58,622 nucleotides of DNA from Lysobacteraceae bacterium (GCA_021604725.1 BQJN01000014.1:1-58622), one strand, 5' to 3'; numbered from the stretch's first letter, positions 1 to 8,242 are shown. Numbers and translations are program-made. Notes: generated by a model from the letters alone, not told the origin.

Positions 1-645
1 CACTCTGCGGGCGGCGAACGCCTCGACAAGGATGTCGAGGCTGGGCTCTCCGACAAGGGACAAACGCTGCGCCAAGGATGGCAACTCCGACCCTCTCTAC
101 AGAGACCAAACCTAGAGTGACTAAACGTCACTCCGCGGCCGGCGAACGACTCGACAAGGATGTCGAGGCTGGGGCTCCATACGAAGCTCAAACGCTTCGC
201 CAGGGACGGCAACTCCAACCGTTTCCACAAGGGCCAAGCCTCAGAGTGCCTTGAATGGGTGAGCCACCCACAATGCGGAGTGCCCAAAGGCACTCTGCGG
301 GTGGCGAACGACTCGACAGGATGTCGAGGCTGGGCTCTCCGACAGGGGACAAACGCTGCGCCAAGGATGGCAACTCCAACCCTGTTATCGACGCAATATG
401 ATCATTGAATGTCCCGCATGCAACAAGCGCATTTCCAATTAATATGAGCTACAGAGACCAAGCCTCAGAGTGCCTTAAACGTCACTCCGCGGCCGGCGAA
501 TGCCAAACCTAGACTGCGTTGAATGGGTGAGCCACCCATAATGCGGAGTGCCCGAAGGCACTCTGCGGGCGGCGAACGACTCGACAGGACGTCGAGGCTG
601 GGCTTTCATTCGAAGCTCAAACGATGCGCCAAGGATGGTGGCTCC
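1..645. repeat. Tandem intergenic repeat of about 88 bp with hairpins
   Basis: Four diverged copies of one unit lie at 1-88, 129-216, 291-377 and 559-645, with a truncated copy at 483-504. Each starts CACTCYGCGG, contains a CTCGAC...GTCGAG hairpin (21-40, 150-167, 312-328, 580-596) and ends near a smaller hairpin such as 71-82 (GCCA-AGGA-TGGC). Spacer segments carry another hairpin, GAGTGCC-CAAA-GGCACTC at 278-295, and a TGGGTG...CACCCA dyad. Short open frames cross the array but change reading frame between copies, so I see no gene in 1-753. The array lies beyond the 3' end of the minus-strand gene that starts at 1242. Confidence 0.8.
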
Positions 646-706
646 AAACTTTACCCACCTCGGTCATACCTCGTGCCCAAAGGCACTCACCACCCAACAA
701 ACACCC

Positions 707-749
707 TCAACACCACCACCAACACCACCAACACCACCACCAACACCAC
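707..749. repeat. Microsatellite of AAC and ACC triplets
   Basis: This is a low-complexity run of CACCACCAA/CAACACC units just beyond the stop codon of the minus-strand Spy-like gene (stop at 756-754). The triplet periodicity and near-perfect repetition make it prone to slippage. It is not inside any gene I accept. Confidence 0.75.
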
Positions 750-753
750 GCCT

Positions 754-1242
754 TCATTTCGCACCATTCCGCACAGCCCCACCTCTAAACCGGCTACCCA
801 TCCGGCGCTGTCCATTGGAAAACCGTTCCTGTCTGGCCTCCTCAAGAATTGCGATTTGCTCAGCTGTCAGGCTGTTTTTCAGTCTGGTCAACAATCGAAG
901 TTGTATCCGCTTCACTTGCTGCTCGAGCGCCATCACCTTGTCCGCCTGGTCCAATGCTGACGCCTCGTCTATCGGTGACTCCTCAAGCAAGGCAGTTAAA
1001 GCCTTTACTTCATCATCGAGTTGCCACTGCAAGTCAAATGCTTCAGAACGGGTGCGGTGTAGCTCGGTTTTGATCACTTCCTGCTGTTCGGCACTCAAAG
1101 CCAGCGCGTCCCGGTTTTGCATGATCAATTCAGGCGGAAACAACAGTTTTCTGATCGGATCTTTTGGGTCAGCTGCGTTGGCTGTGACAGCAATGAGCAT
1201 CACAGCGGTGATGAACATCACATTGAGCAGTTTAGTCAACAT
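754..1242 (-). CDS. Periplasmic Spy/CpxP-like protein (LTxxQ type)
   Basis: This 162-residue protein starts with a signal peptide (about residues 1-23, cleavage after ANA). The rest is charged and helical. It has an ALSAEQQE segment near residue 50 and SLTAEQIAIL near residue 125, which resemble the LTxxQ repeats of Spy, CpxP and heavy-metal sensor proteins of the CnrX/ZraP kind. Such proteins are small periplasmic chaperones or metal/stress sensors. The ATG at 1242-1240 lies inside the end of the upstream anti-sigma gene (11-base overlap), so the two are probably translationally coupled. The basic C-terminus (QRRMGSRFRGGAVRNGAK) is unusual. The family link rests on motifs and composition only; the ligand is unknown. 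Confidence 0.6.
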   Translation of the reverse strand: MLTKLLNVMFITAVMLIAVTANAADPKDPIRKLLFPPELIMQNRDALALSAEQQEVIKTELHRTRSEAFDLQWQLDDEVKALTALLEESPIDEASALDQADKVMALEQQVKRIQLRLLTRLKNSLTAEQIAILEEARQERFSNGQRRMGSRFRGGAVRNGAK

Positions 1243-1612
1243 CTTGTGGGTCCTCGGGAATAAGGTAGTCTGGCAATGTGGTCAGAAATTCGGGTGTGGC
1301 ACTGGCCAGGCGATCGCCTGGAATCTCAAGTAGAAAATCGGTCGGCATCTCAGTCAAAGGGTCGAGAAGTTCGTCGTATGTATCTGAAAATACGGGTATT
1401 GATGGCTTATTGACTGGCATTAGCCAGGCCACCAATCCAATGACAGCCAATGCAATTGCGCCTACTGTAACCGCGGGTAAGCGCCAGCTGCTGCGTTCAT
1501 TTGGCTCAGCGTTTATTATCAGTCTGGAGATGGGTGGAACAGCGTTGCGGTCTACTTTGCGCAGGTGCTGGAACGCATCACGGATCGAGTCTTGCGCCTG
1601 CTTATCGTTCAC
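1232..1612 (-). CDS. Putative membrane anti-sigma factor
   Basis: The frame is open further upstream, but a GTG at 1612-1610 is the likely start: it overlaps the last codons of the sigma gene, whose GGCGGAAGG end can serve as ribosome site. This gives 126 residues. An N-terminal cytoplasmic part of about 50 residues (starting VNDKQAQDSIRDAF) is followed by one membrane helix (AVTVGAIALAVIGLVAWLM) and an acidic, proline-rich extracytoplasmic tail. Size, topology and position directly after an ECF sigma gene are those of anti-sigma factors. No ZAS zinc motif (HxxxCxxC) is visible, so the call rests on context. Confidence 0.55.
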   Translation of the reverse strand: MNDKQAQDSIRDAFQHLRKVDRNAVPPISRLIINAEPNERSSWRLPAVTVGAIALAVIGLVAWLMPVNKPSIPVFSDTYDELLDPLTEMPTDFLLEIPGDRLASATPEFLTTLPDYLIPEDPQDVD

Positions 1613-2117
1613 CTTCCGCCTCCTTGAGCATATACGCCAGATTGGCTTTGCCACGAGCATAGTGCGTTCGCGCACTGCCCAATGAAATATTCATTACATT
1701 AGCGGCTTGTTCTATGGTCATTTCGTGGTAGTAGACAAGTTGTAACACCTCCCTCTGTCGCGACGACAAGCGAGTAAGGCACTGACCAATATGCTGGCTT
1801 CGAACGTCGCCATCGAAAAGGGCATCGGGGCGTTTCTCATCAACATGTATCGGTTGCATCAGTAGCAATCCTCGAAGTCTGTTGCGAACAGCGAAGGTTC
1901 TGCGTTGGTGCAAGGCAGTGCGACGAATGACGCCGAAAAGCCATGTCTGGAAACTGGCGCGACCTTTGAAACGCGCACTGCCATCCAAGACCTTTAGATA
2001 TACCATTTGCAGAACCTCCTCAGCTTCACTGCGGTTGCGGGCGCAGCATGACAACGCCCAGCCGAAGCTGTCGGCGTGCAACCTTTCCAATTCTGCTTCG
2101 ATTTCATCTCGGACCAT
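1602..2117 (-). CDS. ECF-family RNA polymerase sigma factor
   Basis: This sigma-70 family regulator of the extracytoplasmic-function group has 171 residues from the ATG at 2117-2115 (the open frame runs 19 codons further upstream). Region 2 is visible at about residues 30-75 (AEEVLQMVYLKVLDG, then FQTWLFGVIRRTALHQRR). Region 4 is at about residues 115-165 (LSSRQREVLQLVYYHEMTIEQAA, then the helix-turn-helix SLGSARTHYARGKANLA). The gene heads a three-gene run with the anti-sigma candidate and the Spy-like protein, each overlapping the next by about 11 bases. This suggests an envelope or metal stress response. The inducing signal cannot be read from sequence. Confidence 0.88.
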   Translation of the reverse strand: MVRDEIEAELERLHADSFGWALSCCARNRSEAEEVLQMVYLKVLDGSARFKGRASFQTWLFGVIRRTALHQRRTFAVRNRLRGLLLMQPIHVDEKRPDALFDGDVRSQHIGQCLTRLSSRQREVLQLVYYHEMTIEQAANVMNISLGSARTHYARGKANLAYMLKEAEGER

Positions 2118-2188
2118 AGTGTGTTTGGTTAGCTTGAGCCGGCGCAAGCGCGCCGGCTCAGGAAACACCAGCAATTAAGGCCGGTTTA

Positions 2189-2435
2189 CTAGCCTGCATT
2201 ATTGATGAAGGCGGCCAGCCATCGCCAGATAATGCAGTAAAACAGATGCTTGAGAACCATCATGGGCATACTGGAAACGACCACCGTGGCCTATTCACTA
2301 CCAGGACGGATCTGGCGTTGCACCTTGAGCGATCAACCTTGAACCGTAGCTATTGCTATGCTTCTGCGGCTGATAGCCCAACCTGCTTAGCCAGATTCGC
2401 CCTGCCAGCGAACCTTCATGAATAATGCAGGCTAG
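2189..2435. mobile_element. MITE-like element of 247 bp with 23-bp terminal inverted repeats
   Basis: The left end 2189-2211 and the reverse complement of the right end 2413-2435 agree at 22 of 23 bases (both read CTAGCCTGCATTATT, then S, then ATGAAGG-type sequence). CTAG occurs at each outer edge, so it could be a 4-bp target duplication as used by some IS families. The interior has no open frame of useful size and no transposase. The element fills most of the gap 2118-2589. The inverted ends are read directly; mobility and parent IS are inferred. Confidence 0.65.
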
Positions 2436-2439
2436 AGCG

Positions 2440-2581
2440 CGTCCACGGTTTACGTTTCTGGACGACCTTGACCGGTCCACGGATGGACCGGCATTTTCAA
2501 GCCATTGAAAATGGAGAACTTTCATAACCACGCTTCTGGAAGTTCGTGTCCGCGTTAGCCATGGATGGCTAATCGTGGACG
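2440..2581. repeat. Dispersed palindromic element, complete copy (142 bp)
   Basis: The ends are perfect 8-bp inverted repeats, CGTCCACG at 2440-2447 and CGTGGACG at 2574-2581. Inside are three hairpins: CCGGTCCA-CGGA-TGGACCGG (2472-2491), CATTTTCAA-GCCA-TTGAAAATG (2492-2513) and TTAGCCA-TGGA-TGGCTAA (2555-2572). Related copies lie at 8243-8309 (3' half only) and 44011-44145. The element sits downstream of the next minus-strand gene's stop (2590) and next to the MITE-like element. Confidence 0.8.
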
Positions 2582-2589
2582 ATCTCCAA

Positions 2590-3033
2590 CTAGTGAAAAC
2601 CGATTTCACTTAAGGCATGAGCTGCGCGCACTGCACGGCCCACACTGATGATATTGCCAAGGCGTGTCAATTGCTCGTCTGTCAGCAAGGCTTCAAATTG
2701 TGCGTCGTAGTCGGCCTTGGTGCCGGCAATGTCCTGCTGCAAGGACTGAACGTCAAGTACCAATGTGCCGATCTGCAGGGGATCCGGATCGTCGCTATTG
2801 GTCGCCTCATTCAGTTCCTGTTTTGCAGCTTTTAGTTCCTCGGCCAATGGTGCGATGGCTGCTTGCCTTTCCTGCATCAAAGCCGCGGTATCTTCAACTT
2901 GTTTGTCGGTCAGTCCAAGCGTTATTTTCAGTACCGCCAAGGGGGGCGCATCGGCGGGGATTCCATGCGCGGAAAGCTGGCTGGAACAGACCAGCAGGGA
3001 TACAACGGCAAGTAACTTCATCATATGTCTCAT
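2590..3033 (-). CDS. Second periplasmic Spy/CpxP-like protein
   Basis: This 147-residue protein has a signal peptide (MKLLAVVSLLVCSSQLSAHG, cleavage near residue 22) and an all-helical body with two LTxxQ-type motifs: LGLTDKQVEDTA near residue 40 and LLTDEQLTRLGNI near residue 120. These mark the CpxP/Spy family of periplasmic chaperones and metal or stress sensors. The ATG at 3033 is preceded by a good ribosome site (AAGGAG). It lies upstream of the sigma/anti-sigma/Spy-like group on the same strand, so two proteins of this kind flank one sigma cassette, though repeats separate them. Sequence similarity between the two is limited to the motif pattern. Confidence 0.6.
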   Translation of the reverse strand: MRHMMKLLAVVSLLVCSSQLSAHGIPADAPPLAVLKITLGLTDKQVEDTAALMQERQAAIAPLAEELKAAKQELNEATNSDDPDPLQIGTLVLDVQSLQQDIAGTKADYDAQFEALLTDEQLTRLGNIISVGRAVRAAHALSEIGFH

Positions 3034-3133
3034 GACAACTCCTTCAGTGAAAATATTGAGTAGGCACTGATGAGTGACTTGAGTGATGGTTCTATATGAC
3101 AGCGTCGACGATTTCTTTTTTCAATGGCCGAGA

Positions 3134-4126
3134 TCAGATCAACACGGGTTCGATCTCAAGCTCAATGTCGAACATCGATCGGATTTTTGCCTGGATCTCA
3201 TTGGCCAGTTCCAGGATGTCCTTCCCCCGGGCCGCTCCGTGGTTGACGATCACCAATGCGTGCTGTTCTGAAACGCCTGCATCGCCAACTCGATACCCCT
3301 TAAACCCAGCCATGTCGATCAAAGCGCCGGCGCTTATTTTCGCTTGATTTTTACTTACGCTGTGGGCACGCAACTGTTGGTGCTCCTTGCAGAGAACCCC
3401 TACAAATTCAGCAGGTAACACAGGGTTTTTGAAGAAACTTCCGGCATTGCCTATGATTTTCGGGTCCGGCAGTTTGCGCATCCGCAGAGCGCTGACGGCG
3501 GCGGCCACCTGCGCGGCGCTAGGGCTGCTATCGCCTCTCAATGCCTGTGCCACGCCCGCATAGTCCAAGCGTCGGGTTGCTGATTTACTTAACCGCAATT
3601 GGACACTGGCGATCAGCCACTGGTTTCTGCTCTGCCTCTTGAACCAACTGTCTCTGTAACCAAATTGGCAGGCAGACTTGTCGAACGTTCGCCATTTGCC
3701 GGTGGGTAAATGCAAGGCCAGGAGTGATTCGAAACAATCGGCCAGTTCGACACCATAGGCGCCGATGTTCTGCATTGGTGCCGCACCAACAGCACCCCAG
3801 ATTAGCGCGAGATTTTCTATTCCCCACAAGTCGCGAGCGACGGTCCATCGCACCAGATCATCCCAGACAACGCCCGCACCTGCCTCAACCAATACCGTGT
3901 CGTCATGATCATCGGCAATCGCAATCCCCATGATTCTGGGCATAAGAACGTGACGGTAGTGGTCCGCTGTCAAAACCACATTGCTGCCACCGCCCAGAAC
4001 AATGAGGTCATCTGCATACACCGAGTCCAGTTCCTCGAGTGACTCGACAATGGTCAGGCTCTCGGCTGTGGAGTCAATACGAAGCGTATTGTCGGCGCGC
4101 AGTGATGCGTGATCTAAGCGTTTCAA
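3134..4126 (-). CDS. murB: UDP-N-acetylenolpyruvoylglucosamine reductase
   Basis: MurB is the FAD- and NADPH-dependent cytoplasmic enzyme that reduces UDP-GlcNAc-enolpyruvate to UDP-MurNAc in peptidoglycan synthesis. At 330 residues it has type I (E. coli-like) length. The FAD loop LGGGSNVV is at about 44-51, QNIGAYGVE at about 119-127, the substrate-site GYRDSWF at about 156-162, the catalytic serine is S230 in GNAGSFFKNP, and a C-terminal glutamate lies in EIEPVLI. One oddity is NLALIWGAVG, where the family usually has a proline (LIPGxVG) in the FAD-binding segment. The start is TTG; a stop codon lies two codons upstream in frame. It lies 31 bases after pyrD and probably shares its transcript. 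Confidence 0.95.
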   Translation of the reverse strand: MKRLDHASLRADNTLRIDSTAESLTIVESLEELDSVYADDLIVLGGGSNVVLTADHYRHVLMPRIMGIAIADDHDDTVLVEAGAGVVWDDLVRWTVARDLWGIENLALIWGAVGAAPMQNIGAYGVELADCFESLLALHLPTGKWRTFDKSACQFGYRDSWFKRQSRNQWLIASVQLRLSKSATRRLDYAGVAQALRGDSSPSAAQVAAAVSALRMRKLPDPKIIGNAGSFFKNPVLPAEFVGVLCKEHQQLRAHSVSKNQAKISAGALIDMAGFKGYRVGDAGVSEQHALVIVNHGAARGKDILELANEIQAKIRSMFDIELEIEPVLI

Positions 4127-4157
4127 TCGAATTTAATAAATCGTTCTAAGTGGTTGA

Positions 4158-5195
4158 TTATGCGTCTAAAGCTATCGATTTGCGAATCGACTCGACGCAC
4201 TCGGCGATCAGATTTGGTCCCCGGTAAATAAATCCCGTGTAGATCTGCACCAGAGTAGCGCCGGCGCTGATCTTGTCCGCAGCATGGTCGCCTTTGACGA
4301 TGCCTCCGACGCCAACAATGGGCATGTCGGTTGGCAATGCCGTTCGCAGCAATCTCTGTGTGGTTAGGGCCAATTCGGTTAGTGGTGCGCCACTCAAGCC
4401 CCCTGGTTCTTTGGCCAGGCAATGGCTCTCGACACCAGAGCGCCCAATGGTCGTATTGGTGGCGATGACGCCATCGACGGCGCAGGTTTCAACCACGCGA
4501 GCGATAACATCAACGCCGGCTTGATCCAGGTCTGGGGCCACTTTCAACAAGATCGGCTTGCTCTGGCCATGCTGGCTGGCGAGCGACTCACGTTCATCCA
4601 GCAGGGTGCCGAGCAGCCGGTTTAACGGTTCAGCCGCTTGCAAGTCACGCAAGCCCTGGGTGTTGGGCGAACTGATGTTGACCGTGACGTAGTCGGCGCG
4701 GGCGTAGACCTTGCGTAGACAAATCAGGTAGTCCTCATGGGCTGATTCGTTTGCGGTGTCCTTGTTCTTGCCAATATTGATGCCGAGTGGGCAGGGCAGT
4801 GATTGGCTTTCGAGATTTTTGAGCAGCTGATCAACGCCATCGTTGTTAAAGCCAAGTCGATTGATCAGTGCCTGATGCTGGGTCAGCCGAAACATGCGAG
4901 GCTTGGGATTGCCAGGTTGCGGTTTTGGGGTGACGGTGCCGACCTCTACGAAACCAAAACCCAGTGCGGCCAGAGCCTCTGCATGCGCGCCGTTTTTGTC
5001 CAGTCCGGCAGCCAGCCCGACCGGGTTGGGAAAGTCCAGGCCAAAGCAGGACACCGGCAGGTCCGGTGGCCGGCTGCAGGCCAGGCGGCTCAAGCCAAGG
5101 CTGTGAGCCGCCGAAAGGCTCGGCAAGGTCAGATCGTGTGCGCGCTCAGCATCGAGGGCAAACAGAAACGATCTGACCAGCGGGTAGCCGATCAC
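4158..5195 (-). CDS. pyrD: Dihydroorotate dehydrogenase (quinone), class 2
   Basis: PyrD oxidises dihydroorotate to orotate in pyrimidine synthesis, passing electrons from FMN to ubiquinone at the inner face of the cytoplasmic membrane. The frame is open further upstream, but the GTG at 5195-5193, overlapping the aldehyde dehydrogenase stop as GTGA, gives a family-like N-terminus ([20 protein letters not shown]) and 345 residues. The FMN loop [10 protein letters not shown] is at about 60-69, NRLGFNNDG at about 112-120, and the class 2 catalytic serine is about S175 in [14 protein letters not shown]. The amphipathic N-terminal helix pair is typical of membrane-associated class 2 enzymes. Confidence 0.95.
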   Translation of the reverse strand: MIGYPLVRSFLFALDAERAHDLTLPSLSAAHSLGLSRLACSRPPDLPVSCFGLDFPNPVGLAAGLDKNGAHAEALAALGFGFVEVGTVTPKPQPGNPKPRMFRLTQHQALINRLGFNNDGVDQLLKNLESQSLPCPLGINIGKNKDTANESAHEDYLICLRKVYARADYVTVNISSPNTQGLRDLQAAEPLNRLLGTLLDERESLASQHGQSKPILLKVAPDLDQAGVDVIARVVETCAVDGVIATNTTIGRSGVESHCLAKEPGGLSGAPLTELALTTQRLLRTALPTDMPIVGVGGIVKGDHAADKISAGATLVQIYTGFIYRGPNLIAECVESIRKSIALDA

Positions 5196-6718
5196 AGGTC
5201 GAACTTGATGCCTTGGGCCAGTGGCAGTTCGGTACTGTAGTTGATGGTGTTGGTCTGGCGACGCATGTACACCTTCCATGAATCCGAGCCCGCCTCGCGA
5301 CCACCGCCGGTTTCCTTCTCGCCACCGAATGCTCCGCCAATTTCAGCACCTGACGTGCCAATGTTGACGTTGGCGATGCCACAGTCACTGCCCGCCGCCG
5401 ACAAGAATTGCTCGGCACGGCGCAGATCCGTGGTGAAAATGGCCGATGACAGTCCCTGCGGTACGCTGTTTTGAATATCGATCGCCTGATCAACCGTCTT
5501 GTATGGGATCAAATAAAGGATTGGTGCAAAGCACTCTTCCTGCACTAGGTCCCAATCGGCTTCGGCACGAACAATGGTGGGTTGCACAAAGTTTCCAGCA
5601 CCTTCAATCGGCTCACCGCCGGTGATGATCTCGCCACCGCGGTCCTTGATACGTTGAATGACTGAACAGTAGCGCTCAACAGACGACTCATCGATCAGCG
5701 GACCCATCAGCGTGTTGGTGTCCAGCGGGTCACCAATGCGAACTTGCTTGTAGGCTCCGGCGAGTTTTTCAGCCAGTGTGTCGATGATGGACTCATGAGC
5801 AATGACGCGACGCGTGCTGGTGCAACGTTGACCTGCGGTACCCACAGCGCCAAAGGCGATGGCTGGGATGGCCAGGGCCAGATCTGCGGTTTCGTCGACG
5901 ATCATGGCATTGTTGCCACCGAGCTCAAGCAGGCTGCGACCCATGCGGGCAGCGACACGCTCGCCAACCTTGCGGCCAATCGCGCTGGAGCCGGTGAACG
6001 ACATCAAGTTGACGCGCTTGTCATCGACAAACTTGACTGACAACTCGTTGTCTTCGCCACCGATAAAGGTCATGAAGATCGGTGGATAACCATGGGCTTC
6101 CAGCGCTTCGTTGCAGATATTTTGCACCGCCAAAGCACATAGCGGCGTTTTCGGCGAGGGTTTCCAAACCGTAGCGTTGCCACAGATGGCGGCGATGAAG
6201 GCGTTCCAGGCCCAGACAGCGACCGGAAAGTTGAACGCCGAAATCACACCTACGACACCAAGCGGATGCCATTGCTCGTACATGCGATGCCCCGGGCGTT
6301 CTGAATGCATGGTGTTGCCGTACAGCATACGAGACTGGCCGACCGCAAAGTCGCCAATATCGATCATTTCCTGAACTTCGCCGTCGCCTTCAGCCTTGAT
6401 CTTGCCCATTTCCATGGTGACCAGGCTGCCCAAGGCGTCTTTTTTGGCGCGCAGCACTTCATTGACCACGCGAACCGCTTCGCCGCGCTGCGGCGCGGGC
6501 AAGGTACGCCATTGCTGGAATACGTCCTGAGCGCGAGTGATCACACGATCGTAGTCAGCTTCTGAAGCAGCATGAACGCGCGCGATGACCTCGCCGGTCG
6601 CCGGGTTGATTGATTCGATGGTGCCGCAGTCGCTTGTCGTTGACCACTGGCCGTCGCCAAAGTAGGCGCCGGGGTTGTCTGCGGACAGGCCGAGTGCGTT
6701 GAGAATTTCGTTGCTCAT
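5192..6718 (-). CDS. amaB: Aldehyde dehydrogenase, ALDH7/AmaB type (alpha-aminoadipic semialdehyde)
   Basis: This NAD-dependent aldehyde dehydrogenase has 508 residues from the ATG at 6718. The glutamate E265 in [10 protein letters not shown] and the nucleophile C299 in [11 protein letters not shown] are both present. The doubled asparagine in GGNNA and the phrases [19 protein letters not shown] and WKPSPKTPL are typical of the ALDH7 (antiquitin) group, which oxidises alpha-aminoadipic semialdehyde/piperideine-6-carboxylate in lysine breakdown. The family call is firm and the substrate is inferred from that resemblance. No other lysine catabolic gene is present; the neighbours are pyrD (4-base overlap) and murB. 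An in-frame extension to 6802 exists but lacks family-like sequence. Confidence 0.82.
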   Translation of the reverse strand: MSNEILNALGLSADNPGAYFGDGQWSTTSDCGTIESINPATGEVIARVHAASEADYDRVITRAQDVFQQWRTLPAPQRGEAVRVVNEVLRAKKDALGSLVTMEMGKIKAEGDGEVQEMIDIGDFAVGQSRMLYGNTMHSERPGHRMYEQWHPLGVVGVISAFNFPVAVWAWNAFIAAICGNATVWKPSPKTPLCALAVQNICNEALEAHGYPPIFMTFIGGEDNELSVKFVDDKRVNLMSFTGSSAIGRKVGERVAARMGRSLLELGGNNAMIVDETADLALAIPAIAFGAVGTAGQRCTSTRRVIAHESIIDTLAEKLAGAYKQVRIGDPLDTNTLMGPLIDESSVERYCSVIQRIKDRGGEIITGGEPIEGAGNFVQPTIVRAEADWDLVQEECFAPILYLIPYKTVDQAIDIQNSVPQGLSSAIFTTDLRRAEQFLSAAGSDCGIANVNIGTSGAEIGGAFGGEKETGGGREAGSDSWKVYMRRQTNTINYSTELPLAQGIKFDL

Positions 6719-6907
6719 GGGGTGTTGAGGTCCAAAGGGTCGTACAAAGCCAGGTATTATCTCAGATTCAGCGATGTCGCGCTGCCTTCTTGTGTAGTTC
6801 ATTTAGACGGAAGGCAATGACCGGCTTGCGATCTTGTTCGTGCCTTCGCAAATCGCATGGCTAGCGCCCGGACCCAAACGCACGGATATCCCTTCTCCCA
6901 GTGGAGG

Positions 6908-7055
6908 GTGTTGCGATAGCCCGTCCTGGGCTAGCAACACACGGATTCCGAAAAGCGTGGTTTTCGAAACCCTTACATTTCAATGGGTTAAAACCCATTG
7001 AAAAGACGATACGTCCATGTATCGCGGGAGGCTGCAGTTTCGCAACAGCCTCAGT
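6908..7055. repeat. Mosaic hairpin element in the aldehyde dehydrogenase-RidA gap
   Basis: The gap 6719-7188 contains no gene. A bulged hairpin lies at 6908-6940 (GTGTTGC, then TAGCCC-GTCCT-GGGCTA, then GCAACAC). A 12-bp perfect stem lies at 6978-7003 (TTTCAATGGGTT, loop AA). Further hairpins are at 7007-7024 (CGATACG-TCCA-TGTATCG) and about 7029-7053 (GAGGCTG...CAGCCTC). The stretch from about 6953 to 7055 is homologous to the inverted copy at 42520-42624, and the first module recurs at 21338-21371. Confidence 0.75.
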
Positions 7056-7188
7056 GAGCAGCTGCGAACGACACGGGAGAAGGTGGCTGCATGTTAAGTG
7101 CAGACGGATGAGGGGCCCAATCTGGTCGTGGCCTCAAACTACTTGGCGTAGGGCAAGCCGCCGTTGCCTCGCTAGCAGCTTGCAGTGG

Positions 7189-7629
7189 CTAGTCCATACG
7201 CACCGCAGTCACTTCAACTTCAATAACAAACTCGGGCAGGAACAAGCGTTCGATCTGAATCCATGAGGACGCTGGAAAGACGTCGCCGTAGTACGCTTTA
7301 CGTACGCCTTGATGCTCAATCAGCTGATCGATATTCGTCGTGAATACCGTCTCACTGACCACATCAGCAAAGTCCATGTCGTGGGCTGCCAAGGTGGCCC
7401 CGATATGGTCGTATGCCTTCTTGATGGCCTCTGGCATGTCACCGGCACCAACGGAGCCTGAAATGTGCAAAGTGTCGCCGACGGAAACTGCCTGGCAGTA
7501 CCCATAGGTTTGCTCGACTTGCTCGTTGCTGTGATAGCAGTGGCGGCTTGGTTTGGAGCTTGGTTTGGAGACGCAGGCCGCCAAGGTAAACACCAAGACA
7601 AGGGTAACGATTCGCAGTGTCTGGTTCAT
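7189..7629 (-). CDS. RidA/YjgF-family lipoprotein
   Basis: From the ATG at 7627-7629 the protein has 146 residues. Residues 1-19 form a lipoprotein signal (MNQTLRIVTLVLVFTLAAC, lipobox LAAC, C19). The rest is a RidA/YjgF/YER057c domain with VSVGDTLHISGSVGAG, MPEAIKKAYDHIGATLAAHDMDFADVV, the tail FLPEFVIEVEVTAVR, and two extra cysteines near the N-terminus (C31 and C44). Cytosolic RidA deaminates reactive 2-aminoacrylate-type intermediates. The arginine that marks active RidA (in the IEVEAIA(x)R region) appears near the C-terminus. Export as a lipoprotein is unusual for the family and argues for a different, periplasmic role. It stands alone between repeats. Confidence 0.78.
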   Translation of the reverse strand: MNQTLRIVTLVLVFTLAACVSKPSSKPSRHCYHSNEQVEQTYGYCQAVSVGDTLHISGSVGAGDMPEAIKKAYDHIGATLAAHDMDFADVVSETVFTTNIDQLIEHQGVRKAYYGDVFPASSWIQIERLFLPEFVIEVEVTAVRMD

Positions 7630-7749
7630 GGCAAGGCTCTCCAATTGTAATCTTCAAACGTCATAAAATCTTAGCCGGTTTTGAGGCGGTGGCGAACGCA
7701 ACTGGTCGCGCCATGGGTTGCGTTCATCCCGCAAAAAGACCAACAGCAC

Positions 7750-8217
7750 CTACTTGGCAGGCGTCACGGTTCGATTTACGCCCGATACATGCGAGGCAAT
7801 GGCCTGCCATCGGCCGTCGCGCTTGATCAGAATATTGCTGGACTGGTACACCACGGTAACTAGTTCATCGTCGTCATTGGTGTTTTTGACCACCCCTTCA
7901 CCAGCAGCTACTGCGGTGCCGTTCTCAAAGATGTCCAAACGCTTGATGGTGAAAACGAACGAGTCATTTTCCGACTTGTTGTTGGCTATGTATTCAAGCT
8001 CATCGCGTTTGTCGGTCCAATTGCCGGCCGCGTCGATCATTTGAAACTCATCGGCCAAAATTGAATCGAGCAGTGCCGTGTCCTGCTCGGCATAGGCCTT
8101 GGGCCACAGCACGGTCTTGATGTGTCGAAGTGCTTGCTGGTCCGATTCGGAACTGTTGGCCAGCAGTGGGGCAGGGGCTAGCAGCAAAGCTGCCAGTAAG
8201 AAAAGAGTGCATTTCAT
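7750..8217 (-). CDS. Secreted DUF4440/NTF2-like protein
   Basis: This 155-residue protein has a signal peptide (MKCTLFLLAALLLAPAPLLANS, cleavage near 21) and an NTF2-like cone domain of the DUF4440 type. It shows AYAEQDTALLDSILADEFQMID near the start, IKRLDIFENGTAVAAGEGVV in the middle, and the closing strand ILIKRDGRWQAIASHVS. Many such proteins bind small ligands or have no known activity; none can be assigned here. The ATG at 8217 has a ribosome site (GAGGACC). A partial repeat (8243-8309) separates it from the LytTR gene upstream. Confidence 0.72.
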   Translation of the reverse strand: MKCTLFLLAALLLAPAPLLANSSESDQQALRHIKTVLWPKAYAEQDTALLDSILADEFQMIDAAGNWTDKRDELEYIANNKSENDSFVFTIKRLDIFENGTAVAAGEGVVKNTNDDDELVTVVYQSSNILIKRDGRWQAIASHVSGVNRTVTPAK

Positions 8218-8242
8218 GGTGGGTCCTCGGTTAGTTTGCCAT

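Noticed and set aside
160..408. Open frame across the 88-bp repeats
   Set aside because: The frame is not kept from copy to copy and there is no ribosome site; it is repeat-derived.
1..645. Possible CRISPR array
   Set aside because: Units of 88 bp are themselves variable, spacing is irregular (128-268 bp), and there is no cas gene; the units are hairpin repeats.
548..1333. Long plus-strand open frame opposite the Spy-like and anti-sigma genes
   Set aside because: It has low-complexity composition from the microsatellite and no signal or domain. The opposite strand encodes a signal-peptide protein with overlapping starts and stops.
2212..2412. Transposase remnant inside the MITE-like element
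   Set aside because: No frame longer than a few tens of codons and no DDE motif in any frame.
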